A stretch of 12,718 nt of DNA, from NCBI GenBank assembly GCA_009760855.2, contig WPIO01000671.1:1-12718 (forward strand), written 5' to 3'. A model generated the notes under the pieces. The model was not told the origin of the DNA. It did not search any database and saw only the letters and a list, made by a program, of their open reading frames with translations. Both the position numbers and the translations under genes were made by a program. The DNA comes from Cristatella mucedo. Its lineage: Eukaryota; Bryozoa; Phylactolaemata; Cristatellidae. Shown one piece after another: positions 1 to 8,023 of this stretch; position 1 is the stretch's first letter, and the number at the start of each line of letters is the position of its first letter.

Positions 1-1190
1 ACGATAGAGGCTAGCCTATGGATAACTGGAGCTGCAACGACATCCGGTCGGGCGTCGGACTGCTCAGTCAGTCATAGCGCTTACGGCGGATCTATCGAAA
101 GCAAGCTGCTAAGTAGCTCTCCCAGAGGTGGAAGAAGGTGAGCTCATCCACGACACAGCTGAGATAGCTCAAGTCAAAATTGTTGGCCGTGCTCGCCGTT
201 CGATTACACTAAAACTAGGTCGAGCCTTTTGCCGTTCGTCGCCGCCCGTTGACCTACGACGTACCCTTAGCGACGCCAGCTCGACGCTCGTCCCACCAGC
301 TATGGAAGTTCTTTCCGTCAATGCAGCTCCCTGCGTTCGAGTAGCACACCCATAGGATCGCCGGTTGCATCGGTTCCGTCAAAGCCGCGCGGTAGCAACC
401 GATCCCCTCCCCCAGTAAGTCTTGACCGACGCCCACTCGGAGGAGATTGGCATGACCGGTGTATGTGATGCTGGGGTCCATGACGCGATCATTGCAGTCG
501 AATGCCTGACATGCAGGTATAGGCGCAGGCTAACGCACGAATTCGGGAGCAGTTTCGCGTAGCTTGCAGCCGCTGCATCGGTGAAAACATCGTTTCTCAT
601 GGCCTCGCTGCCCAAGCTCCGCTTCAAGCTTGCAGCAAGTTGAGTTTTAGTGCCTTGAGCCAACGGACTTGGGCCATGTTGCAATTAATTCTCTTATCCG
701 CAGAGGTCCCATGTTTCGGCGTGCCCGTAACCACTCAGAGTGTACTCAGCCGTTAAGCATCTCAGCCAAGTATATATTGTCGGAGAGACTCGCTGAGCCA
801 ACCCGAAGGCCGTCGGTCGCAGCAGACAATCACTTCATGGCTCCACCACAGATAATGTGGGTCTCCAATTTTGGCCGACGACTCAGCAGGCCGCTCGTAC
901 CGTGAGCTGCTGCTTCGCGAAGAATAAGCAGGCTTTAATTAGCCCGAGCTATGCTAGAGTGATGCATGGGCAACCACAGCCATTCGCAAGGGTCAACCGG
1001 AACGTGGACACAGCATTATAGGCAAATGTTGCCAATTTTGTCAAAGGTTCTTTGTTGAAGAGATAGACCAGTAAATTATGATCCTGTTGTCATGAGCACG
1101 AGTAGTTGCGAGATTAGAAGCCGTGCAGAAAAACAAGCTATTTTCTGGTGTGTGGCTACAGAGGGACAATTCCGAAAAACAAATTTGGGA
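1..1190. other. Unassigned sequence, no gene seen
   Basis: The first 1.2 kb has several open frames of 70-100 codons, but none shows a recognisable domain, a signal peptide, biased repeat structure or convincing splice context, and they overlap on both strands as chance frames do. The first ~900 bases look somewhat richer in G+C than the sequence after 1000. No tRNA, LINE or LTR similarity to the rest of the window was found by eye. Confidence 0.5.
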
Positions 1191-1198
1191 GAAAACCA

Positions 1199-1270
1199 GG
1201 TAGTGGTGGTATAGTGGTAGAAGTATCTCTTAGTAGTGCAAATTAAAAAACCTATAGTTGGGTCAAAAAG
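1199..1270 (+). other. tRNA-Gly-like relic (weak)
   Basis: Bases 1207-1217 read TGGTATAGTGG, an exact fit to the RNA polymerase III A box (TRGYNNARNNG). The flanking run through about 1230 resembles the 5' half of animal tRNA-Gly. The 3' half is poor: the only B-box-like sequence, near 1260-1270 (GGGTCAAAAAG), lacks a base of the consensus and sits a few bases too far away. No acceptor or anticodon stem pairs properly. It may be a pseudo-tRNA or SINE remnant, or chance. Confidence 0.2.
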
Positions 1271-1429
1271 AAAGGAGCTGTGCCTTATTTTTGTGGCAGG
1301 ACGTAGCACCAAAGACTATTTTAGATGCACCTGATTCAGCGTCAAATTCCACCCAAGCTTCCTCTCTCGGTTTGACCCACCGTTCCACTATCATGTTGAG
1401 TCACCATCCCTTTGTGACTCCACACTCCC

Positions 1430-1690
1430 TCATACTCTCTCACTCGCTACTCAACATCCTTGCCAGACTCCATGTCAATCCTTGAACCTCCCATCTCTCT
1501 TTGGGTTCCCCTACCTTGGCATCTTCTTCCTCTTCCATACCTCAAAGCACGGCCTACTTTTTCTCGCAGCCTGCCACAATTTCACCCCCTCTCTTTTACT
1601 CTACCTCTCTCTCTTTCCCTCTCTCACTCCCTCTGTCTTTCTCCGACCGCATCCTGTGTTCCGTTATCCGCTCCCATTCTAGCTTCAGCT
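1430..1690. repeat. Pyrimidine-rich low-complexity tract
   Basis: The plus strand is strongly enriched in C and T, with a core of CT-rich sequence at about 1580-1645 (runs of CTCTCT, TTTCCCTCTCTC). It explains the overlapping Ser/Leu/Pro-rich open frames here, which are artefacts of composition. It could act as a microsatellite or a polypyrimidine tract; no splice acceptor with a credible exon follows. Confidence 0.7.
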
Positions 1691-1710
1691 CCCGTTGTCG
1701 TTGCTGTGTG

Positions 1711-2505
1711 AATTGAAGTCTGTTAGCTATCTCGCCCGTACCAAAAACCACTTAGGCTATAGAAAACTCTAAAACTCCGTTGTGGATACACCATTTTTCT
1801 ATGCAGGTCCTTTATTGTGGTACTCACTTGTTCAATTATCACATGATCAATAACTATCTCAAAAATATATCTTCGGCTGCCGACTGTGGCCTATCCGTTT
1901 AAGCCGTCATCAGCTGCTATCACGACGTTTCTCACTTCCTCAACAACCCAAGTGACTCAGCCATACAAATTAATTTCTCTTTGTCGCGTGAGATTAAGTC
2001 TGTGGGCTACTGCAGTAACGTCAAAGGCAATGTACATTTTGATTCACTCTTGGAAAACTCTTTGTAACCCCATATAGTTCTTGTTGAGTCACAGGAGGAA
2101 AGGGGTTGAATTACGAAGCAGTTTAGTTCAGACCGTTCTAGTTTGAATATGAAATGTCCACCATTGAATGGGGATTATCTAAAGAAAAAAACTTGTACGC
2201 CTGGAAATTGACAAACTGCAGTCGGTAATTTCTCCAGCCAGTGAGAACAGCTTCGGACTCCACCGACAAGCATAATGACGGAAATGAGAATGTGCTTTTA
2301 TTTCAAAGCAGCGGATCTAGGCAAACGAACGATCAACGCTGCGAGTCGTTACACAGCGTTAGCTAAGCCGTCGGTGGCTGGAAGCAGCCTGCTGAGGGCA
2401 GGCAGAAAGACGTCACGCGAAGGTGCACAATTGCTATGAAGGATCAAATGGCAGCGTGGCAATCGCTCACGGGCAAGCCGCCGCCGCATTTCCCAGACGT
2501 GACGG
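1711..2505. other. Unassigned sequence, no gene seen
   Basis: About 800 bases without a supported gene or recognisable repeat. One small hairpin is present: AACGCTG at 2335-2341 pairs perfectly with CAGCGTT at 2354-2360 across a 12-nt loop, which is within what chance allows. The stretch ends where the tail of LINE copy C begins. Confidence 0.5.
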
Positions 2506-2545
2506 TAAGCAAAGTAATAAAGCTAATGATAACAGTAACGAATTT
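2506..2545 (-). repeat. Decayed A/T-rich 3' tail of LINE copy C
   Basis: The plus strand shows AAGTAATAAAGCTAATGATA and following bases, a worn equivalent of the AAT-rich tail that begins copy D at 5541. It marks the 3' terminus of the antisense copy. Confidence 0.5.
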
Positions 2546-2691
2546 GATAAAGAGAAGTCATCTCTTTATAGGCAATTTACATTTAGTGCAAAGGAAGCAC
2601 GGTCGAGTGGTTAGCCGTTGCAAGTGCTATAAACAATGAGAATAACATGGTTAGGGATGACCTTCACAGGATCAAAACGCATCTTTGGTTA

Positions 2692-2695
2692 GTTG
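2692..2695. repeat. Target-site duplication GTTG, left
   Basis: GTTG lies directly before the TGTA terminus at 2696 and is repeated directly after the TACA terminus at 3379-3382. Removing the insertion and one GTTG gives a join that matches the corresponding antisense LINE sequence in copy D (GGTTAGTGGCAGCATGCAC at about 5730). Confidence 0.75.
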
Positions 2696-2758
2696 TGTAG
2701 CCGAGTTCCAGTGGTCAAAGGCTAATTACCACCAAACCCGCTATACTCCGGCCATTCT

Positions 2759-2798
2759 GCCGCTCGTCATGCCGCTGAGCTAGGGTAAGACGAGCGGC
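2759..2798. repeat. 10-bp perfect hairpin in the LTR
   Basis: GCCGCTCGTC at 2759-2768 is the exact reverse complement of GACGAGCGGC at 2789-2798, with a 20-nt loop between. It lies 63 bases from the 3' end of the LTR on its presumed sense (minus) strand, so it would fall in the R/U5 part of a transcript. Confidence 0.8.
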
Positions 2799-3083
2799 CA
2801 TCTGGTTAAAATTCTCTATAATAATGCATGTGCCAACAACAACAGGGGAACTAAATAAGTCCACAGGGAGGATCCTAAAAAAAGCACACTAAAGGGGCGC
2901 AAGACAATGCAGGAAGCGAAAACAAACGTGTTGGTCAGTTGGCTTTTACCGTCACACCGTCGCCGGCCTCCGTCCCACCAGTAAGGCGTACACCATACAA
3001 GACCCGGATAGCTGAGTATTCTGGGATAGACGGAGTTGAAATCCACCAAAGTAGAGAGCTTCCGCCGAAAGACGCCAACACAC

Positions 3084-3094
3084 GGGGGGGGGGG
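3084..3094 (+). repeat. G11 homopolymer
   Basis: Eleven consecutive G on the plus strand inside the LTR. The length is prone to sequencing and replication slippage, so the frame of anything read across it is unreliable. Confidence 0.95.
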
Positions 3095-3378
3095 AGCCAT
3101 AAACAGGATACTCTGGGAACGCGACAGATTATACAAGTCACAACAACGAGCGGGCTAGCCAGCCCCGCTCGGGCCTTATGCACTCGTTGCCTTGAGTGCG
3201 TGGCCACATCGCCGGAGCATGGCTGCAACCATCCAGGTGCATAGCTCGGTGAGTCCTGGAGCCTCCAACACCACAACTTACTTGGCCAACTTCTCCTACC
3301 CAAGAGCCCCGGTGACCTCACGTCACCGCACATCCGGCCACGCCGTAGGTCTGACCCAACCAAACCTAGCCCGTTACA

Positions 3379-3382
3379 GTTG
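3379..3382. repeat. Target-site duplication GTTG, right
   Basis: The second copy of the 4-bp duplication, directly after the ...GTTACA end of the inserted LTR. Antisense LINE sequence resumes at once (CACATGCAC, then the copy C block). Confidence 0.75.
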
Positions 3383-3900
3383 CACATGCACGGCGTCACC
3401 ACGCATAGGCACATACAGAAAAAATCACACGGACCCACTAAATGCTATGATAAATACGTTCGGCTGTAGTTTTTTTAGCTGTGGACGTGTCAGCAGCTGT
3501 CATAATGCAAGACATAAGTGAGTTCCAGGCTTTGGGAGCATACAAACTAAAGACGGTCTCCGAAAAATTTGAGGTTTGTACGAGGGATGGAGAAATAGAT
3601 AGATTCAGAAAAGCTTGCTATGTGCGCTAATGCTAAGTACGATACATGGCCTGCTGGTAGGAGTAGATTTGATAAGTAGGCTGGTACCGAATAATGAAGG
3701 GACCTTACCTAGTGTGCTTCTACTGCTGCTGATTCGAGCATATCATTTCCAACCGTCCTGAGCTCCTACTTTTGCGCCACAAACTAGTATCGGCTGCCTT
3801 CTTGTTTTGACCATCTTTATCACCATCCTGTATTACTTGTACCACTATTAGGTTTTGAACTAACTATAAATAGAAACCTCTAGAGAAGATTAGCTCCTTA

Positions 3901-5535
3901 CCTGATGATCAACGTGATAATCTAGCCGATCGCTTCGCTCGATTATTTGTGCATAAGATAGACACGATCAGGGAGTCCATTTCTGCGATGACAAAATGCC
4001 CCCTAGAATGCTCTTCCCCGATTCCTGGCTGCTCCTCAGTGGGTACATTTAAGCAGGTTTCAAGTGATCTCCACCTGAAGATCATATCCCAATCAAAGAA
4101 GACAACAAGTCCTCGGAACACTATTCCCACTGTCCTGCTCCTATGTTGCATTAATCTGCTGCTACCATGCATAGCTGATATCATTAATATGTCGGTAGAA
4201 TCAGGTCATGTCCCAGCCCTGTTTGAGCAAGCTGTAGTCAGGCCTCTTCTCAAGAAAGCCACTGGACCAAAGAACTTATGCAACTACAGCCCAGTCTCTC
4301 TTCTACAATTCCAATCAAAGACACTGACACGAGTCGTGGCAAACCAGCTCAACTCATATATTGAAACCTCAAACTTTGCTAGTAAGTTCTAGTCTGTCTT
4401 TAGAGCTAATAACTCCACAGAATCAGCATTGCTTAGGGTGTACAATGACCTACTTAGGAATGCAGATATAGGAAGATTGTCGCTGCTTTTTTTGCTCGAC
4501 ATTTTAGTAGGTTTTGATACTATCAATCACAAAGTTCATCTAGAGTGACCTTCATCTCGCCTGTGCATCACTGGCAGTGCTCTGCAATGGTTCAGGTCCT
4601 ATCTCAGTTGGAGACACCAGAGTATTGAGATGAATGGACAAAGATCATCCAAGGTACCTCTGAAATATCGAGTACCTCAGGGCTGGGTGCTACGTCTGGT
4701 TCTTTTCTCGGTCTATACTCACCCTCCTGCTGATGTGATTGCCAAGCACAATCTAGGCTTTCACTTTTTATGCAGATGAAACTCAGTTGTAGCTTTGCTT
4801 TGATCCCTCCCAGCCTTCGAGCACCTCAAACTCTCTCAACTAACTTGCTCATGCATTGATGACATCTGCACGTGGATGGCAGCAAATTTTGTAAAACTAA
4901 CCGATGATAAAACTAACTTACTAATTATGATCAAACCCAGTGTGATTCAGAAATTGGAAAGGCTGACTCTCTAATTGGCTCTGCCAGCATTTCTAGTTGA
5001 ATCAGCTCGAAATCTAGGTGTCATGTTCCAAAGTGACCTCTCGCTAGACAACCAAGTCAGCTCCACAATCAAATACGCCTATTTTCAGCTTCATCCCATT
5101 ACTACAATTCGGGTTTATTTTGATAAGGATACCACGTCTAAGTTAGTCCATGCATTCGTGACATCCCGTCTTGACTTCTGAAACTCACTACTTACTGGCC
5201 TACCTGCATGTGCGATCAGGTTATTGCAGCGAGTGCAGAACTCTGCAGCTAGGCTTCTCTGTCGTGAGCATCGCAGTTGCCGCATTACACCACTTCTCGC
5301 CAATCCAACTGGCAACCAGTCAAGCAACAGATTGACTTCATGGTTTTGTCGCTCGCTTTTAGGTCACTTCATTCTTTGGCTCCAGCCTATCTCTCAGATC
5401 TACTCCCCCACCAGGCCACGTGTCGTACCACCTGCTTTTCGGAATCCAACAGTCTACACATAGATCCTAGAAACTCAAATCCTTTGGAGACCGTGCATTT
5501 ACTTAGTATTGTCCCAATGCATGGAACTCCCTCCC
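3901..5535 (+). pseudogene. Decayed LINE ORF2: reverse transcriptase
   Basis: An intact version would copy the element RNA into DNA at a nicked target. In frame from 3901 it reads PDDQRDNLADRF, a typical entry to an L2-type RT. It then shows VVRPLLKK and the NY-PVSLL block (about 4231-4300), LLRVYNDLLR, and the motif A core LLDILVGFDT with its Asp at 4498-4500. ITGSALQWFRSYLS follows at about 4564-4605, then VPQGWVLR at 4672-4695, where families usually have QGSVLG. The catalytic box at 4769-4780 is YADE instead of YADD and sits one frame over, after an extra T in 4765-4769. The C-terminal region follows (LVHAFVTSRLDF at 5143-5178, VQNSAARLL at 5233-5259). Stops lie at 4390, 4546, 4790 and 5179, with a further frameshift near 5305. 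It is certainly non-functional. L2-like assignment rests on motif order and the HAFVTSRLD region; Rex1 or another CR1 relative is possible. Confidence 0.88.
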
Positions 5536-5540
5536 GACTC

Positions 5541-5562
5541 ATAATAATAATAATAATAATAT
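5541..5562. repeat. (AAT)n microsatellite tail of copy D
   Basis: Seven near-perfect AAT/ATA units form the 3' tail of the antisense LINE copy D, the complement of an (ATT)n tail. It marks the exact left junction of the nested insertion. Confidence 0.9.
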
Positions 5563-5903
5563 TAATGCATTTGATAAAGTGCGCTCACAGAGCTTAATCT
5601 ATTTCTAGGTGCTTTACATTTGCTGCAAAGGGAAATGCAATTGAATGGTAAGTAAAATCCTACTAGAAAAATAAACGAAATGAATGATATGGCTAGGGGT
5701 GTCAGGCACAGGGTCAGCGTGCAAATGTGGTTAGTGGCAGCATGCACAGTCTCAGCACGCATAAGCACATGAAGGAAGAATAACAGGGACCAACGAAATG
5801 CTGTCCTAAATAGGTTTGTTTTTAAGTTCTTTTTAAAAGTGGTCAGGTCAGGTCAGGGGATTTTCTGACACATGTCGGGATGGAGTTCCAGGCTTTGCGA
5901 GAA
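5541..5903 (-). mobile_element. L2-like LINE 3' end, antisense copy D, inside copy A
   Basis: Read on the minus strand this runs from CTCGCAAAGCCTGGAACTCC (5903 down) through CCCCTGACCTGACC, TGTGCTTATGCGTGCTGAGA and TGCATTTCCCTTTGCAGC to an (ATT)n tail, matching B 12075-12430 over its whole length. It begins within the last codons of the RT frame (the KAWNS equivalent), so it is a severely 5'-truncated insertion of about 360 bp. It sits in copy A in the opposite orientation; about six bases expected at the junction (by comparison with B) are missing and no clear target duplication is seen. It must be younger than copy A. Confidence 0.88.
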
Positions 5904-6247
5904 GAACATCCCCTGACTTGACTACATTTAAGAAGAACTTATAAACACCTATTTAGCGCAGCATTCAGTTGGTCCCCGCGATTCATCTTTATGTGCTTAT
6001 GCGTGCCGACGCTGCGCATGCTGCCACTAACCACGTATGCATGTTTAACCCTGTGTATTGAACCCCTAACCCTGTTGTTCATTTTGTTTATCAAGCATGA
6101 TATTACTCACGATTCAATCTCATTTCCCTCTGCAGCAAATGTAAAGCACCTAGGAAGAGATTTAGTTCTCCGAGGGCGCTTCATGAAGTGCATTATTTTC
6201 ATTTTTATTAACTTCTCCAGCATAACGCCCACCTATTATTTGTGTTT

Positions 6248-6286
6248 TAGTGTAGCTGGATAGATTGTGACGTAGTGTAGTTGGAT
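6248..6286 (+). repeat. Short direct repeat, 25-nt period
   Basis: TAGTGTAGCTGGAT at 6248-6261 recurs as TAGTGTAGTTGGAT at 6273-6286, 13 of 14 bases identical. It lies just past the tail of copy A and has no evident role. Confidence 0.6.
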
Positions 6287-6304
6287 GCAGTTGTAGTTTG
6301 GATC

Positions 6305-6432
6305 GAGATTCACATATACATACAAACATACGCATGCACATGCATACATAAATAAATGTGTAATCACTTTTACGCACACACATTATTACATTGTATAAAC
6401 AGACATATATACACACAAGCACTAATAAACAC
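6305..6432 (+). repeat. CATA/CA-rich degenerate microsatellite
   Basis: The plus strand is made of degenerate CATA, CACA and ATAC units (for example ACATATACATACAAACATAC and ATATATACACACAAGC). It explains the Cys/Met/Val-rich minus-strand open frame at 6162-6434. Confidence 0.75.
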
Positions 6433-6467
6433 ACAACAACAGGCCTCGCAAGGATTCCTTCCCTTAG

Positions 6468-6490
6468 GTTACACTGAGGGCCAGTGTAAC
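6468..6490. repeat. 9-bp perfect hairpin
   Basis: GTTACACTG at 6468-6476 and CAGTGTAAC at 6482-6490 are exact reverse complements around the loop AGGGC. Such a tight perfect stem is uncommon by chance in a window this size. No tract of T follows to suggest a terminator; it may be the end of an unrecognised small element. Confidence 0.75.
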
Positions 6491-7710
6491 TTCATAATTC
6501 GTACCCAACTATGCAACAAGAACGAAAGAGCCCACTTCAGCTGCAGAGGGAAGCCAGCGACACCGTGAAACATGCATGACAGAACAAGCAATTGAAAAGT
6601 CACCCCAGCCACACCAGGGCACACTAAAACGTCGGACATCAGGGCAGCAATACTATAGCATCATTCACTCCAAGTGGCGGTGGCATGGGCTTAAAGTGAG
6701 GAGCACCAAGAGTGGGCATGCGTCTCAGGCACGGCCAAACTTTCTGGTACAAACGCAAACGCGTGCACCGAGAGGGCTAACTGACACGCATTCGTAAGTA
6801 CTCACTGGGCAGTGACCTGAGGTTGAGGTGGAAGGATTTAAGGGGGAACGGAAGAGGTTGGGTGAAGGTCCACTAATTCAAAGCACCTGGCAACTGCAGC
6901 TTTTTCGAAAAATAACTGCAAACAAACTGCGAAACATACTGCTGTATTCAATAGCTGATGCCACACAACGAAAAAATCTCTGCTTCTGCATTGTCAAAGG
7001 CCACTACTAAACTGCAGCCGTGACTGGAAAATATAACAGTGAGCCTCGCAAGGACAGCTAATCATAAATATAATAACAATTCCACTGCACAGCGAACTAA
7101 GATAAGAAAATCTCTACTCATGGGGTTTACAACTCGCTGCATGAGAATTAATAACCTAAAAATTTACAAAGCCTAAGCTAAGCAGGAAAATTGCACTCAT
7201 CGTACTAATCACATCAATCACACTACCTCGTGGTGGACGGACGGTGCACGAACAACAGCTCTGCACGGGCAAGACCTTGGTACCACAGCTCAGCACCACA
7301 GGCCCGCCAGTATAAAACTCGACCACAGGTACGCATACAACGTCTTTTCATAGTAATTCCAAGAGCTTTTCTTAGGGTATCACCTGCTGGAGTCTCAAAG
7401 GCACTAGCCAGTGTCAGTGAATCGTCAAGTGGCCACCCATGGCAGCCGGTCCCCACCCAGGGTTTGAGTGTTGAAGCGTCGTCACGCGATCCCAGTGCTG
7501 ACTGCACTGCCTCAGCACAAACCAGCAGTTTCAGCAGAGCTGTAGAGGTCCGTCTTTCGATTAAAAAGGAAGTAACAGAACACGAACTACGGCTGCAGCA
7601 TTCGATACAGCTTATCCCATTGAAATAGCTTCTACCGCACATCTGACCTGATTAGCGAATGCAATTAGTCAAGGATGGATAAGAGTGTGGGGAAATTCCA
7701 GCTTTGCAGA

Positions 7711-7735
7711 CACTTCTGGCGTGCCGCCGGAAGTG
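7711..7735. repeat. 10-bp hairpin, 5-nt loop
   Basis: CACTTCTGGC at 7711-7720 pairs with GCCGGAAGTG at 7726-7735, nine Watson-Crick pairs and one G-T wobble, around the loop GTGCC. No gene is associated with it. Confidence 0.7.
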
Positions 7736-8023
7736 GCAGCCAATCAGTTTGCACCAAGCTAATGCCCGGCAGCCGAATGGCTCAGGTTCGTGCAGCAATT
7801 CATCCAGACCGGGGAACCCAGCCCTCACTAGTCCAACGAGAGGCGTTGTGCTAGGACAAAAAGCTAAAATATTCAGCAAGGTTAAATGCTGAGATTAGTA
7901 GCACGAATATCGTGTCTACTCGGCACCTATGCGGCTGGTGAAGACAGTGCTGCCTCAGCTGAAGGTGGCGCTTTGCCCTCACACAGCCTGCCTGGGGGCC
8001 TACTTTAGCTGCTCACTCCCCAG

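Larger units (their letters stand above)
2696..3378 (-). mobile_element. Solo LTR, Ty3/gypsy-like
   Basis: A 683-bp insertion inside antisense LINE copy C. On the minus strand it starts TGTAACGGGC and ends CTACA, so the termini are the inverted pair TGTA/TACA, the usual TG...CA of LTRs. It is flanked by an exact 4-bp duplication, GTTG, at 2692-2695 and 3379-3382; 4-6 bp is normal for Ty3/gypsy integrases. The TGTAAC start is common in gypsy-group LTRs, and this is what sets the strand. It looks G+C-rich next to its surroundings, holds an 11-nt G run and a strong hairpin near its 3' end, and has no gag-pol beside it, so it is read as a solo LTR left by LTR-LTR recombination. The long minus-strand open frame at 2935-3438 crosses from LINE into LTR and is not a gene. 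A non-autonomous element with the same ends is the alternative. Confidence 0.72.
2506..3705 (-). mobile_element. L2-like LINE, 5'-truncated antisense copy C
   Basis: Read on the minus strand, 3705 to 3379 matches the C-terminal RT region and the start of the 3' end of copy B (about 11920-12235). The minus strand of 2691 down to about 2506 then resumes exactly where that stops and runs through the 3' UTR to the A/T-rich tail (B 12237-12430). Clear shared blocks include the minus strand of 3650-3670 (CTACTC then CAGCAGGCCATG), of 3520-3575 (GCTCCCAAAGCCT) and of 3430-3450 (GCATTTAGTGGGTCC). The two halves are parted by the solo LTR at 2696-3378. The copy carries about 510 bases of LINE sequence and no open RT frame. 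Its 5' end is fuzzy and could lie as far as 3740. Confidence 0.85.
3889..6212 (+). mobile_element. L2-like LINE, 5'-truncated copy A
   Basis: This plus-strand retrotransposon fragment runs from just before the RT domain to the 3' tail, interrupted at 5541-5903 by copy D. The part before the interruption stops at GGAACTCCCTCCCGACTC, and the part after it restarts with AGAACATCCCCTGACTTGAC. In copy B those two sequences are adjacent (12090-12130), which shows that A was once continuous. The 3' UTR at 5904-6190 aligns closely with B 12110-12400. The tail at 6189-6212 is T/A-rich (ATTATTTTCATTTTTATTA). No upstream endonuclease domain is visible, so the copy is 5'-truncated. The exact 5' edge is unclear; 3706-3888 between copies C and A is unassigned. 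Confidence 0.85.
6433..8020. other. Unassigned sequence, no gene seen
   Basis: About 1.6 kb with no recognised gene or transposon. The longest frames, 139 codons on the minus strand (7223-7642) and 132 on the plus (7230-7628), are antisense to each other in a moderately G+C-rich patch and show no domain. A TATAAAA stands at 7311-7317 but no transcript can be inferred. Two strong hairpins, at 6468-6490 and 7711-7735, are listed separately. Confidence 0.45.

Noticed and set aside
1460-1716. Overlapping Ser/Leu/Pro-rich frames resembling signal peptides
   Set aside because: All are translations of the CT-rich tract in three frames; composition explains them.
1715-2015. Weak similarity between 1708-1735 and 1985-2012 (GAAGTCTGTTAGCTA versus TTAAGTCTGTGGGCTA)
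   Set aside because: The match is short and gapped and does not extend; chance is likely.
2596-2640. tRNA-like GGTCGAGTGGTTAGCC
   Set aside because: It looks like the start of tRNA-Ser or tRNA-Leu, but the stretch aligns with the LINE 3' UTR of copy D and no B box follows.
2935-3438. 167-codon minus-strand open frame
   Set aside because: It starts in antisense LINE sequence and runs into the solo LTR, crosses a C11 run, and shows no domain. It is a by-product of G+C-rich LTR sequence.
5541-6212. Twin-priming (5' inversion) of a single LINE insertion
   Set aside because: In twin priming the inverted and forward parts cover different segments. Here both contain the same 3' end, and D has its own tail, so two separate insertions fit better.
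5991-6263. 90-codon plus-strand frame
   Set aside because: It is the LINE 3' UTR of copy A; the same stretch in copy B (12100-12315) is also open by chance, with no sign of selection visible.
7223-7642. Antisense pair of 139- and 132-codon frames
   Set aside because: They are mutual shadows with no recognisable domain or splice context, in a patch where stops are scarce because of base composition.
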